Source of the DNA: Apostichopus japonicus
Taxonomy: Eukaryota > Echinodermata > Holothuroidea > Aspidochirotida > Stichopodidae
Reading direction: 5' to 3'
DNA length: 64,000 bases
Assembly (NCBI RefSeq): GCF_037975245.1
Contig: NC_092570.1
Coordinates: 14,957,501 to 15,021,500 of the forward strand
Shown: piece after piece, positions 42,270 to 53,399 of the stretch
How the letters are laid out: each line of letters begins with the position of its first letter
How positions within the stretch are numbered: the first letter of the stretch is position 1
Position numbers and translations under genes: made by a program
Notes under the pieces: model-generated
Told to the model about the DNA's origin: nothing
Databases searched by the model: none
The model's input: the letters and a program-made list of their open reading frames with translations, nothing else

Positions 42270-43520
42270 GTAAGTATATCTGTTAGAGGAGTTGGGTGGG
42301 TCAAAATGGAGTGAGGTGTTTTGGCGTGGCTTGACTTGTCGTGGAGATTGCCAATTCGACAGGTTCTGCGTAATTATAGCTGATGGCGGAGTTGGGTGGG
42401 GTAAAGTGGAGCGCGGTGTTTTGGCGTGGCTTGGCGTGGTGATTGCCAATTCGACAGGTTCTGTAAGAAGCATCACACCATTGCTGCCGACAACCCATAG
42501 ACTTCATAACGTGGTAATTAATTCCCCATAATTGGAAGCTGCATAGTGGTATGAGTTAGGTTCACATTAAATACATCAAACAAGTGAGCGACTCCCTACT
42601 TCAAATAGCCGTTGCGATATATGAACATTAGCTTTAGTATACGAAACACGAGAATCAGCCCATGTACACATTTAGTATATGTTAGTTTATGATCAAGCAG
42701 GCACGCGTAATGAAAACGTCACTCCATATGCCACGGCTGCACGGATGGAGTGACGTCATGTTTTTTCCACACGTCATTTCACTTCCGCTCATGTTGTATA
42801 CTTTGTACAATAACAGCGTGTTGCACGCATGAACATCATTTTCTTTCCACTAACCCAGGCAAGGTATTTGCACGCAATCCTCTGTGCATGCACACTGTGC
42901 CATTTGCGTCTCGGTTGTTGGTGAGCAGAATTTGGCCCGCGAGCTGCCTATTATATTTAGAAAACTAGTCTTGGCCAAGTCGTTTGTAATACTCTTTTTC
43001 TCGCGTGCAAACTGTACATGCCTCAGAGTCCGTTTCTGCCTACCACCAATGTGCTTGCCCACTGTATTTTACATGCCCGAGGATCTGTCCGATACAAACC
43101 ATAGTATCAATCTTAAAGCGTTGCTGCGGGCTTTCTTTGGGCAGTACAGCGAATAGATACGGGAAGATAGCTTTGTGAAAAAGAAAGGTACACTAGGCTG
43201 TACATACTAGGGTCTTAAAAAGTCTATTAGAATACCTGCTCTAAGGAAACATCCAACATTAATTGACTCAATAGCCTATGATTATGTGTTTTTTTTTTCT
43301 TTCAGCTTTTTAAACTTGTCCCTAAGGAAAAAAATGCTCACTTTAAAACGCCATGCTGGTATCGACAAGGTTCTTTGAAGTGTCTACCTTACTTCTACAT
43401 TCTTGGCATGACTAAGTGCGGCACCTCAGACTTGTGGAATAAAACCGTCTTGCACCCCCAAATAATCGGAACACCCAAAGAAACTCACTGGTGGACCCAC
43501 CGATTCGGTATTATAGCACA

Positions 43521-43575
<55 letters not shown>

Positions 43576-46500
43576 TTATTATTATTAGTACTTTATTTTG
43601 CTTTTGATATCATAGCTGTGCAGGCCGAGAGAAAGGATTGCTTCCAAAAGACGGAAAAAGAACAAACAAGAAATAATTAAGTTTATACAATAGTTTCATT
43701 GTGTCCTCTGTGACTCTCTAATGCAGCTTACTACCACGGTAGTCAACACATCTCTGTACAACTAATGTAACCATTACACTCTTGACTCGAATAGTTCCTT
43801 ACTCGAAAATTAATCGCATTTTTTTTTTGGCTTCACTATGGCAATTTACAAAATGATATCTTTATTATCAAAGGTCGTGATTATTAAAGGCATAGATGTT
43901 AGTATACTAAATAGTGTATAAAATTATTCCAATTTCCCCGGACACGGAGAAGTGTTCAACGAGACATGTTGGAATGTTGCGTCTGGGAAAATGCCTTGAG
44001 GGTGGAGCTTAAAGTGTTGTTGGTTTTTTGTGTTTGTGGGTGATCACTTTTTACTTGCTAACAAATTTTGGGGCAGTACTGGTGAAATTTAAAGGGATAT
44101 TAATTCATACTTAGTAAAGATTCCTAAATCCTATTGGTCCATTCAGGTCAGCTGACCGTGGTTAATCCTGTGAGTGACGCACGGTAAAATTACGGGGCAT
44201 CACTTTAATAAATCTTTGGTTATATGTAACCAAAAATGTTTTGTTTTATGATTTTCCCCCACACAAATGGTAGTGTATGAATGAACGGGGTTAATCAACG
44301 GTCTAGCGTGCGTTACTCACAGGATTAATGCACGATCGGGGGATAATGCAAGCGATGCACGAGGGCGGAGCGTAGCGGAGCCCGAGTGCATCCAGCGATA
44401 GCATTAACACCTTATTCTGGTGGTTGAAAATGACTGCTTCACAAAATTGCAGGTACTGTTCTACACTTTTAGACCAAAGTCATTTCCTCAAAGCATTCTG
44501 TTTCGTGAAAATATATATGGTCTAAATCTGTCAAATCTAATATTTTGAAAATGTAATATTTTTGGCGATGCATCTTGCAACCGGAGAGTTGAATGATGTT
44601 CACTGAACTGAAGAAGTCTTTGTTTTTCATGAAAGTACTTAAAAATGGATTATCCACAGACGACTATACAGAAAGTTTGCTGACAATGCAATTCTAAAAC
44701 GCAGAGAACATTATATAAATATGTTTTAGGCATCGGAACCACTAAACATTTTTGTTTTCTGGTAAAGGTATTAGGGCGCTCATGGAGCGACAAAATGTAT
44801 CGTGAACAGTTATTTAACCACATTATTAACCTCTCATTTTCAGGAAAGACGCCTTATGAGGCTGCGTCAAGCAATAAGCAGGTCGGTAAATTTCTTTTCA
44901 AGTACACCATGAGGGCACTCGCAGGCATTGATATGCCCAACCCATCCGAAGGCAAAACAAATTCAATGAAAGGTAAGTTACACGTGAAGGGTCATTAACG
45001 TGATACCGGCATCCTCTTTCTTTTTAAAAAAAAGTCATGTTCATCAGTTGCTAACGTAGGAGTTATTCGTTATTAGATTAACTCCCGCCTAACAAAATAG
45101 AGGTTATGTAAGTGAGAACGTAATTGACGAACGTACCACAAAAAGAATAATGCAACCACCCTTCTGCCCACAACAGGGCCCACCTTAAAGGATTGGTTCA
45201 GTTGTCATACATGTTTATGTTATATGAAAGAGGACAATAAACAAAACACAATGGTGAAAAAACTGTTCAAATATCTTTTTCGGTTAAAGAGATATTCAAG
45301 TGTAAAGTTTTATCCGATTGTGTAGAAACTGCTGAAATCAGACTAGCAGTGATGTCACATCCTCACATTCCTGAAAAGTCTTTGTTTTTTTCTCTAAATA
45401 TTTTTGTGAGATTTCATGACTTTCAACCAAAAGATATGTCAGGAGATCTCATATTTGTCAAAGGAAGTATTTGAGATTAAACATCTGAAGAATTTTTAAT
45501 TATATTATTTTCAAATGTGTTAAAGACTGTAAATAATTTGTAAAGAAATATATTCACAAATGTTAAGAAAGTGAGGAGTGACGTCACACCCTCACAGTAA
45601 GTTTTTCTACACCAGTCGTTTTCAAAGAAATTTTGATATCTTCAAAGTGTAATATCTCCTTAACAGAGCATGCTAGCATGGTAGTTTCTTCACTGTTCTT
45701 TTTTGTCTTTTTGTGCTCTTTCATACAAAATAGACATGTCAGACACCCGAACCAATCCTTTAACATGTATAAGGTTCGCCATGACATTAGCTTTGCTCTA
45801 ACAGTAGGTGAATGTGATGCCTGTATTCTGTACCCCTTCTGGCTGTCCAGTGTGCACAGCCTTGTATTAGTCCCTGGTATAACATGGGTACTCAGAACAA
45901 ATAGCGTGCTCGGAATGCCTAGGATAATAATAATCTTCAGTTGTTAAATCAACATATAACCAATCAAGCACCTAAACGATAAGCCTACCCGCAAAAAGTG
46001 ACTAATCATCGGCATAGGTAATAACACCCAGAAGGGCAATTAGCAGTATTATTTCCTGCACAATCGGAAATCTGGTTGTTCAATTTACACCGGAGTCAAA
46101 ACCCCCATTTTTAGGGTTCAGTGACGAAGACTTAACCATGATCCCTTTGCAATCGAAATTTTAAATCAGGGTTTGGTAAAGCTCTAAGAATCACGCTAAC
46201 AAGAATACACGACACCGACTATATCACAGAAAGTTCACAAAATTAAGGGAAACGCGAAGAAAAAATCAATCGGGGAAACCCCAGTGTCAGACTATACCAC
46301 TGAAGGTTAAGTTGGCGCCAAATTCAACAAAAAGAAAAACCACAAACGATGACTGATTCTTTGCCATTTTGGTTACTTGCGTTAAGCTTAGAGCTGACAA
46401 GTAGCCTATGGAAATCAAGTCGGTGTGTGCGTGTGTGTGTGTGTGGGCTCAGGTGTGTTTTTGTGGTCCCACATATTTGGACTGGTCCCACAAAGGTGTG

Positions 46501-49500
46501 TTTTTAAGGTCCCACACATAAGGTGTACATTCTGGTCCCACAAATCAGGTCCAACAATTGTTGATGCAAAACGTACCAAGTTACTGGTCCCAATATTGTT
46601 GTGGAGGTGAGTAGGCGTGCGTGTGTATGTGTGTGAGCCTTTTGCTTGTACACAACATTAGTCAATAGTTACATTGTGGATTAATTTCATAATCAGTATG
46701 TGTATAGACTCATCGTAGTAGGTACAAGAACTGTTTGAAATAGAGTTCAAATGTTATTTGAGATCATCAGAGATCAAAATTATAGAGAGAGAAAAAAATG
46801 TTTGCAAAATTAACCTTGCAAGTATAGGTCCACGTGTGTGAAGCAACCTTAGCCGACCTCGCAAAGTAAAGCTCAATGGTAAAAACTTGAAACCTATCTA
46901 CGTTGTTACATTACACATTCTCAGGTGGCAAGAAATCACTCCGCTTCTGGTTACATACATGTGCACGTGTGTTTTTTTTCCAGAGATTTAATATAAACAG
47001 ATAGAAACAACGGATATATATACAGTTGCGAAAGTTCTAGCACTAAACTTGATGTGTGTAACATCTTCTTGTGGACATTAAGTATTATTTTTTTGCTTGG
47101 GTAGAAATACAATCGCATGCACATGAACCCCCTCCCCCCTTTTTCTTATAAAGTCCATTTCTCACATTTTTTCCGTCCATTTTTCTGTAGTTTTAGGCGA
47201 CGGGTCACCATCAACTCTGTGGGATAATAAATCATGGCGAAGGATTTACCCACGACTGAAGGAACCCCCTTACGTCAATGCTGACGTCATCGCAGCTGTG
47301 ACGCCAGGTGTAAAGCTTATCATCATTCTTCGGGATCCTGTTGAAAGGTTAAGTATGGTGGCCTTTATTCTCCACTGACAGATTAAACCATATGACCTTT
47401 ATATTGAAAGATTGAATTGTGGCTTTTAAGTTTGACGAAAACTGGCAAAATTTGAATAACCGGGAGAGGGGAGCAGGGGGGGGGGGAGGATCGGCTTGAC
47501 GGATTAACAGATAAAGTGTTGCAGATTAATGCGTTATTATAGGTTGCCTCATATTGTCTCGAAATGTCAGGATGTGTCGTAATTATTTCGGTAACCCTCG
47601 GTCTTTAGCTGTCGTACGACATGCCAGCGAAAATCGGAAAAAATGGTTTGCCCCCGTCGCATGGAGGATTTGTTTTACTCTGACAAATGCATTGTTTCAT
47701 AGCCAATAGAAAAACTGTGTTCAACTATCATGTATAGCATCATCGTGAACGTTGCTCGCACATAACGCACACTACGATTACACAGTAGGCCTATAGGGTA
47801 CGCAGAACTGAGATACAGTTTGGAATTTCGGACACCTGAGAACTTTGCAGTAACAGTGCCCAGATCCATATCCTGTTTATAGCTAAGGATTAGAATGCCA
47901 CATGACCATTTCTAAATTTTTGCTCATGGAACACTAATTTTCCATAAAGAAAGGGTTTGAACAGGGGCGTGTATCCTTTTCCAGAATTGGAGGGGCAAAC
48001 TTTCCGATAACAGTACTCCATGAATGCCAACGCACTTGACTAAAAACAAACGCAAATTTTCTGTAAGATGTACCCTCCTCTTTCTAACCACCCCCATCCC
48101 CACCCCCTGATACCCTTCATGTTTCCAAGAGGCAAATTAGTTTATTGTAATAATTTATGAATACGATCAAGTATTGATTGATTAACATTATTGTCACTTG
48201 CTTAGGTAATACGATATTGCACAGAATTGCCAATCTGTGAGGAATTATGTCATTTGAATAAACTAGTCTTATGAAATAGAATAAAAGAGGGCGTTGTGGT
48301 CAAGTTGTGATCTAAGGATTACAGGTTCGAGCCCTGGCCAGATCATTGCGTTGTGTCCTTGGGCAAGGCACTTTATCTCCATTGCCTTTCTTCACCCAGG
48401 TGTATAAATGGGGACCTGCGAGGTAGCTTGTAAATATAGTTGCGTGCGCCGGTTTGTGGCTGCACCCTATTGGAAGTCGCCCGGGGGACACGTGGTTGTG
48501 ATGCACTGTGGTGCCCCAGGAGAGATTGATTGAATTTTGCACACTTTGGTGTGTAGGTGTGTCAAGTTACCAATTACCAGGGTTGTAAAGTTGTGTGAGA
48601 GGGCCTTGGCCCTGAACAAGACTGTATACCTAAATAAATAAATTTCAAGAAAGGTGTTTCAGTTCCATATTATAAATATAAGGTCGTCTACTGATATTGT
48701 TTCGTTTATGGTATGTGTGTGGGGGTGGGGGGGGGGGGGGGGGGTTGGGGGCATAATAATTTCCTCCAGTATGAACGGATAAATGGGCCACTTTTCGGCT
48801 AGTATCGATACACTTTAGGTTTTTAATTTACCTTTTATAATTTTTCTTTTCATTGAAACAGATTATACTCCAGTTACAATTTCTTTAATCGCCATAACAA
48901 ACCATCTCCAGAAACTTTCCATGATGTAGCGCAGAATTCTGTTGAATTTTTCGAGGCATGTTTGGCACGAGACGGTTCTTTACGTGGATGTACTTACCAA
49001 AGTTCCGACAGGACACAATTTGGTCATTTTCATACTGTAAGCATAATACATGTTCCCAGAGATAACGTTATAGGCGAAGATTTTGTTGTTATGCACCGGT
49101 GTATGTACTGGGTGGCGGGAGGCGAAATTATTTTTCCCACTTCGACGCGGCCACATGGGCGTGGCTTATGAAATACGTCACAGGCCGGCAAGTTTGTGAC
49201 TTCGACTTCGAGCTCTTACGTATAGCTCTTTAATAATATACTGAGCTAATATACTCAGGCCTAATATACTCAGGCCTAAGACATGACTTCATGAGATCCA
49301 TGATGATGTGCGACTGCTCCTCCCAGTCAATCGGGTCTTATTGAGCTCTTGAGGTAAATTCCATCACAAAATCAAATTGTGTTTGTTTATTAGATGTGTT
49401 ATGAACCTCCCGTGTCTGGAAAAGTTTGGAGAAGAACCTCCCGTGACAGCAGGGTTTGGAAAAGTTATAAATGAACCTCCCGTGGTATTGATTATTACAC

Positions 49501-52106
49501 TTCATATTACACCAAGTGGGCCCACTGACCTTTCAATGCTAGAAACCTACAAAGATACATGTATTGTATTGTGCCCCATATTGTTTTATCCATCATTCTA
49601 AATTATTTGTTCATTTATAAATGAACCCCCTTTTAAACGGCAGTAAGGAGCCTACCTGCTTTCATCATTAGTTTACGTACGCTACTGGGTATTGTTACGG
49701 ACTTGAAATATTCTACCCATTTTATTAAACAGTTGTCACTTGCGTCTGTATTAACTATAACCAGTGAGCTGTTACTGTTAGAGTAGCAGCTCCCTGCTAT
49801 AACTATGCCTAAATAGCAATGTCCCTCTGTACTATACTATTTATTGTACTGGTACGTGTACTAGAATCCCTGACATGTAACTTAATTGAGAACTTTCAGC
49901 ACCCAAACAAACACCCGAGAGATATCACTGCATAGTCTGTGACGTGGACCAATAAGCCGTAACAACGACAGATAGTCCACGCCCATTATGCTAATATGGC
50001 CGCGTCGAAGTGGGAAAAATAATTTCGCTGGCGGGAGATGGGATCGAGGCTGCATTATACCGCCCTCTCCTTTTACTGACCAGGGGCGTGCGTATATGCC
50101 TTGTACACTAAGGGAGGTGGGTGTCGTTCGATTTCGAGGCCGAACTGCATTGAATGGTATAGGATTTGTTATTGAGAGATGGTACTATATCAATTTTTTT
50201 CGGGTGGAGAAGGTCGTCAGGGGTCCGTCGGGGTCCAAAACACGGTAGACCTCGGCGCCCAATACAACAAAAAGCTGCAGCATTTCCAGAAATGTCTTTT
50301 TCCAGAAGCGTTTTCCAAGCACAAGAGTCTGAATTATCCTGAAAGAGCTAGTTTGGAATGTATATATGTTTGAGTCCTGGGGAGGATAAAGATGCGAAGA
50401 CCAGTTTCTCTGTATAGCATCTTCAGATATTTCTCATTTCTCCCGTTTGCGATATTGACAAAATACTTATCAGAAAAAAACGGATTACTCGAATTTTGTT
50501 AAACGTTGGAATAAATTTCTTGGTATTTGGAGTATTGTATAGCTTTGCCCCTCCCGCTATGCCCGTGTCTACATGCTACTCGTCACTGCCCTTGAATAAT
50601 AACAACTTGATGTAGCCAATCTGCTGTCTCCTTGATCAAAGAGTTAGGTGTTTCGATTTAGCATATAGCGTCGCTTCGATAAAAGTGAGGAAAACCAATT
50701 TACGTAACGATAAAATTGTCTCCCATGTCTTACTTTGAATAGAGGGTACAGCCTATATGTGTTTGATGTATAACTCCTTGATATCTTCGCAGGAATTCAC
50801 GGGCGGTTTATATTACGTTTATCTGAAGGATTGGTTACGGGCCTTCCCTAAAGAACAGATTCTCATTCTTGAGTTATCGGATTGGCATATCAACTGTGAA
50901 GAGAACTTGACGAGAGTCTATAAATTACTTGACCTAGGTAAGTCCACAAGATGTGATATAGCCGTTTATACAACACCTAATTGTATTCTGGTCATTTGAT
51001 TGGTCAATTGCTCGTTGATTGCATGCAAAATCCGCTCTATTCCACTCTATGAAATAGAACCATGGGTTATACTTTTTTGGTAGCACTTTTTGCAATGGTA
51101 AGAGAGCAGAGAAACCTGTCTGTTCAAAACAATCTGTTGCATGAGTGCATTTTACCCATCTTAATATAATATGTTGTATAAAACAAATAATAAATGGTTT
51201 CCATTCGTGCAATAGTGCAAATATTTCATTCGTTGAAAGATGTAATTTGTTCCATTCAACTCGGAGGCGCCTCGTTGAATGGAACATTCCATCTTTCAAC
51301 TCAAGAAATATTTGCACTATTGCACTCATAACCATTCATTATTTGTATAATAGCTCATAACTTTATAATGCTATTGAAATTAATATTGTGACGTGTCTCC
51401 CGGTATCATTGAAAGTGTAATAAGTCAGTTTTTCTGTACAGCTTTAGATCCATATACTGTATACAACAGCGTAAAGGATGTATCGTATAACCACGTATTT
51501 CCTTTAAGTAACACATTCCACACCCACACACATATATATGTACGGTACGGTACTACTATGGCAACATATGCGTATGGAACGCGAAAAGAGTTTTTCGATA
51601 GATACGACTTTTGTACATTACTAAATTATATGATATATGCGATTGTAATTCAACAAAAAGTACTCTAGTTTTAACTTTCAGAAACGTCTCATGAACCCCC
51701 TGGGATGGACTCACGCACCCCCCCCCCGGGGTTCATGCACCCCAGTTAGGGAACCCCTGCTTTATATCATTCATGATAGCGACCAACTGAAAATAAGTTT
51801 TGCCAAACAGAAACGAGCCGTTCCGCCCCTGTTACTTACTTCCCCATTCTATTGCTGCATTTCAGCTATTTATTATTATAATAGAACAAACGATCTTTTT
51901 TTTCTTAATTTTTGTCAGATCCTTCTTCGGGAGAAATGGTCAGACAATCATGCAATCAACCAACACGAGTACGTACATATAAGAAGATGCCCAGACCAAT
52001 GTTGAACGAAACGAGACGCTACTTACAACAAAAATATGAACCATTTAACAAAATGCTCTATGAATTATTAGAGGACGACAAATTCTATTGGAAATATAAC
52101 AAGTAA
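41745..52106 (+). CDS. CHST15-like: Carbohydrate sulfotransferase of the CHST15 (GalNAc4S-6ST) type, 5'-incomplete
   Basis: A Golgi type II membrane enzyme that would transfer sulfate from PAPS to a glycosaminoglycan; CHST15 adds 6-O-sulfate to GalNAc 4-sulfate, making chondroitin sulfate E. Seven exons in phase give 506 residues, against roughly 560 for human CHST15. First comes a membrane anchor, YLGFVATVTTILCMTMVI, after a basic SKR, then a stem of about 150 residues. The catalytic domain opens at CWYRQGS, followed by the 5'-phosphosulfate loop GMTKCGTSDL, KETHWWTHRFG, GDGSPSTLWDN, the 3'-phosphate motif ILRDPVERLYSSYNFF, GGLYYVYLKDWLRAFPKEQILIL, and the C-terminal YEPFNKML with Trp near the end. 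All PAPS motifs are intact. Substrate is inferred from family. The N-terminal start exon was not found. Introns hold several transposons. Confidence 0.9.
43306..43507 (+). CDS. CHST15-like exon B (PAPS loop)
   Basis: Begins LFKLVPKEKNAHF after a long T tract and CAG, and runs through PCWYRQGS, YFYILGMTKCGTSDL and KETHWWTHRFG. Donor ATTCG|GTATTA, phase 1. The frame continues into a TTA microsatellite, which is intronic. Confidence 0.88.
43523..43590. repeat. (TTA)n microsatellite
   Basis: ATT triplets 15 bases after the CHST15-like exon B donor; produces a poly-Leu artefact frame. Confidence 0.95.
43591..44843 (+). other. CHST15-like intron B
   Basis: Contains inverted segments around 44162-44327 (TTAATCCTGTGAGTGACGCA and its near-complement) that look like a foldback element. 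No extra exon is supported. Confidence 0.55.
44844..44972 (+). CDS. CHST15-like exon C
   Basis: Phase 1 at both ends (acceptor CATTTTCAG, donor TGAAAG|GTAAGT). Encodes KTPYEAASSNKQVGKF and a helix leading to DMPNPSEGKTNSMK, the variable region between the two PAPS-binding motifs. Confidence 0.83.
45189..45759. mobile_element. piggyBac-type TTAA MITE, 571 bp, copy 2
   Basis: Same family as 20453-21022, flanked by TTAA at 45185-45188 and 45760-45763. The two copies differ by scattered substitutions and small indels. It lies in the sulfotransferase intron after exon C. Confidence 0.9.
46425..46600. repeat. TG repeat followed by GGTCCCACA repeats
   Basis: A GTGT run is followed by five irregular copies of TGGTCCCACA or GGTCCCA. 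Intronic and non-coding. Confidence 0.75.
47191..47347 (+). CDS. CHST15-like exon D (second PAPS motif)
   Basis: Found between TTTTCTGTAG and GAAAG|GTTAAG without a long open frame. It reads VLGDGSPSTLWDNKSWRRIY and ends KLIIILRDPVER, the 3'-phosphate-binding motif. It enters in phase 1 and leaves in phase 2. Confidence 0.88.
47348..48861 (+). other. CHST15-like intron D
   Basis: Contains a tRNA-SINE (48283-48645), G-runs at 47480-47488 and 48721-48744, and no exon. Confidence 0.6.
48283..48645 (+). repeat. tRNA-derived SINE, family 2
   Basis: The head carries a B box (GGTTCGAGCCCTGG). The body contains TGTCCTTGGGCAAGGCACTT and CCAGGTGTATAAATGGGGAC, a core widespread in deuterostome SINEs. 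It ends in an AAATAAAT tail. Not a functional tRNA. Confidence 0.8.
48862..49036 (+). CDS. CHST15-like exon E
   Basis: Completes Arg of RDPVER and continues LYSSYNFFNRHNKPSPETF, then VEFFEACLARDGSLRGC. It enters in phase 2 and leaves in phase 0 (donor CATACT|GTAAGC). Confidence 0.88.
49122..50028. mobile_element. 907-bp TIR element with perfect 9-bp duplication (Mutator-like?)
   Basis: Both ends read inward as GCGAAATTATTTTTCCCACT, followed by TCGACGCGGCCA. The 9-mer tggcgggag flanks it exactly on both sides (49113-49121 and 50029-50037). A 9-bp duplication points to the Mutator superfamily. No transposase is visible. It is in the sulfotransferase intron before exon F. Confidence 0.88.
50793..50937 (+). 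CDS. CHST15-like exon F
   Basis: Phase 0 in, phase 1 out (acceptor CTTCGCAG, donor CCTAG|GTAAGT). Encodes EFTGGLYYVYLKDWLRAF, then EQILILELSDW and RVYKLLDL, the conserved core near the substrate pocket in this family. Confidence 0.88.
51184..51346. repeat. Long imperfect palindrome (foldback MITE core)
   Basis: Arms such as TGCAATAGTGCAAATATTTC and GAAATATTTGCACTATTGCA meet around CGGAGGCGCCTCG at about 51265-51277. It lies in the last sulfotransferase intron. Confidence 0.8.
51919..52106 (+). CDS. CHST15-like exon G with stop
   Basis: Phase 1 after TTTTTGTCAG. Encodes DPSSGEMVRQSCNQPTRVRT, then PMLNETRRYLQQKYEPFNKM and ends in FYWKYNK, then TAA. This matches the C-terminal PM....R..L...Y.PFN motif of CHST15. 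Confidence 0.88.
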
Positions 52107-52922
52107 CCTCATTTTATAAGTCAGAAGAAATATATATATGATATATGTGAATGCCATGTGGTCGAGATGCATAACATATTTTACCTTGAAATTCATAATA
52201 TATGTGGAAACGTTTAGAAGGATTTATTCACATGTTATTTTTTTGCCCCCCCCCTCCCCCTCCCCCGGTTTCAGTTGAATTATCACCATGGATGATACAT
52301 GAATCTTCAAATCGTGTGAGAATAGATTTTCTTAAGTACAACTTTATCTTGCTCGGAATTACTACCCGTATATTACTAGTAAGTATTCACTGATTTCTTT
52401 CTTTGATATCATGAAAAGTTATCTGAAAACGAAGCGAAGTGACCATGTCCAAGCTCATCTCCCTGCAGATCATTCAAGGGGTGTTGGTCAAATTGATAGA
52501 AACCGAAAACGTGATAATGCGCACTGTATATATAGATGAAGATTACGACAAAAAGAAGGAAGGCCAAAAACAAAATCAAGTTCAACCAGGAGGGGGGGGG
52601 GTGGGAGGGGGTGCATCGGACCTGGCACTACCCTGCCCCAGTGACGCCCTTTCTATTCTAGAGACCATTCCGCTGATTCCCTGCCCACCACGTATTGGTT
52701 TCACTCCCAAGCACTGTTTCCACTAGGATTCCTACACTTGGACCCACCCCCTCCTCTTCCTCCACACCTTTCTAGAGACGATCTAGTAATTTGGACCTCG
52801 AATTAGCCGAGGGGCAAGTTATGATCTTTAGAAGCTTTACTTATAGGCTATCTTCTTGTTGATTTATCCTTGAGACAGGAGACACTTGTAATGTTTGCAT
52901 TGCTGTCAAAGTTCTATATGTA
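52107..52922. other. Gene-free stretch after the sulfotransferase
   Basis: The 3' UTR presumably starts here, but no AATAAA is seen nearby. The open frame at 52439-52726 runs into a poly-G tract and is not supported as a gene. Confidence 0.5.
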
Positions 52923-53311
52923 CAGTGGCGGACTGGCCACACGGGCATTTGGGCAATGCCCGGTGGGCCGGTGGGCTGGGGAGCATGGTAATTACAGCCC
53001 ATTTTCACAGTAGTTAATAGAATACAGACGGGCTGCGTAGAAATATATTTTTAACTGTGGGAATCAGCTCATGAAATCACCATGTTAGTATAAGTCTGTT
53101 AGTTCGTACCAAAATAACGTGCTATTAGCAACCCGTCCGTGCTAATGGATTTTATTAAGGTTTTTTTTTCAGCATGTTGTCACAAAATGCTTGAAAAACT
53201 AAATATATATCCAGTCTAAAACATATATTTTTGTCTAAACTTGTTTACATATTTATCTTTCCTCAGTTAAATCAAGTGTTGCTTCTGGAAAATTATTTTT
53301 GGGTCATTTTT

Positions 53312-53367
53312 GGTTCCTTGCTTTAGCAAAAGGAACCTATGCAGTCAGGTTGGCGTGTGTGTGTGTG

Positions 53368-53399
<32 letters not shown>

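Noticed and set aside
42884-43156. 90-aa Cys-rich plus-strand frame
   Set aside because: Sits inside the sulfotransferase intron between exons A and B, which already join in phase 0; no domain and no splice sites at its edges.
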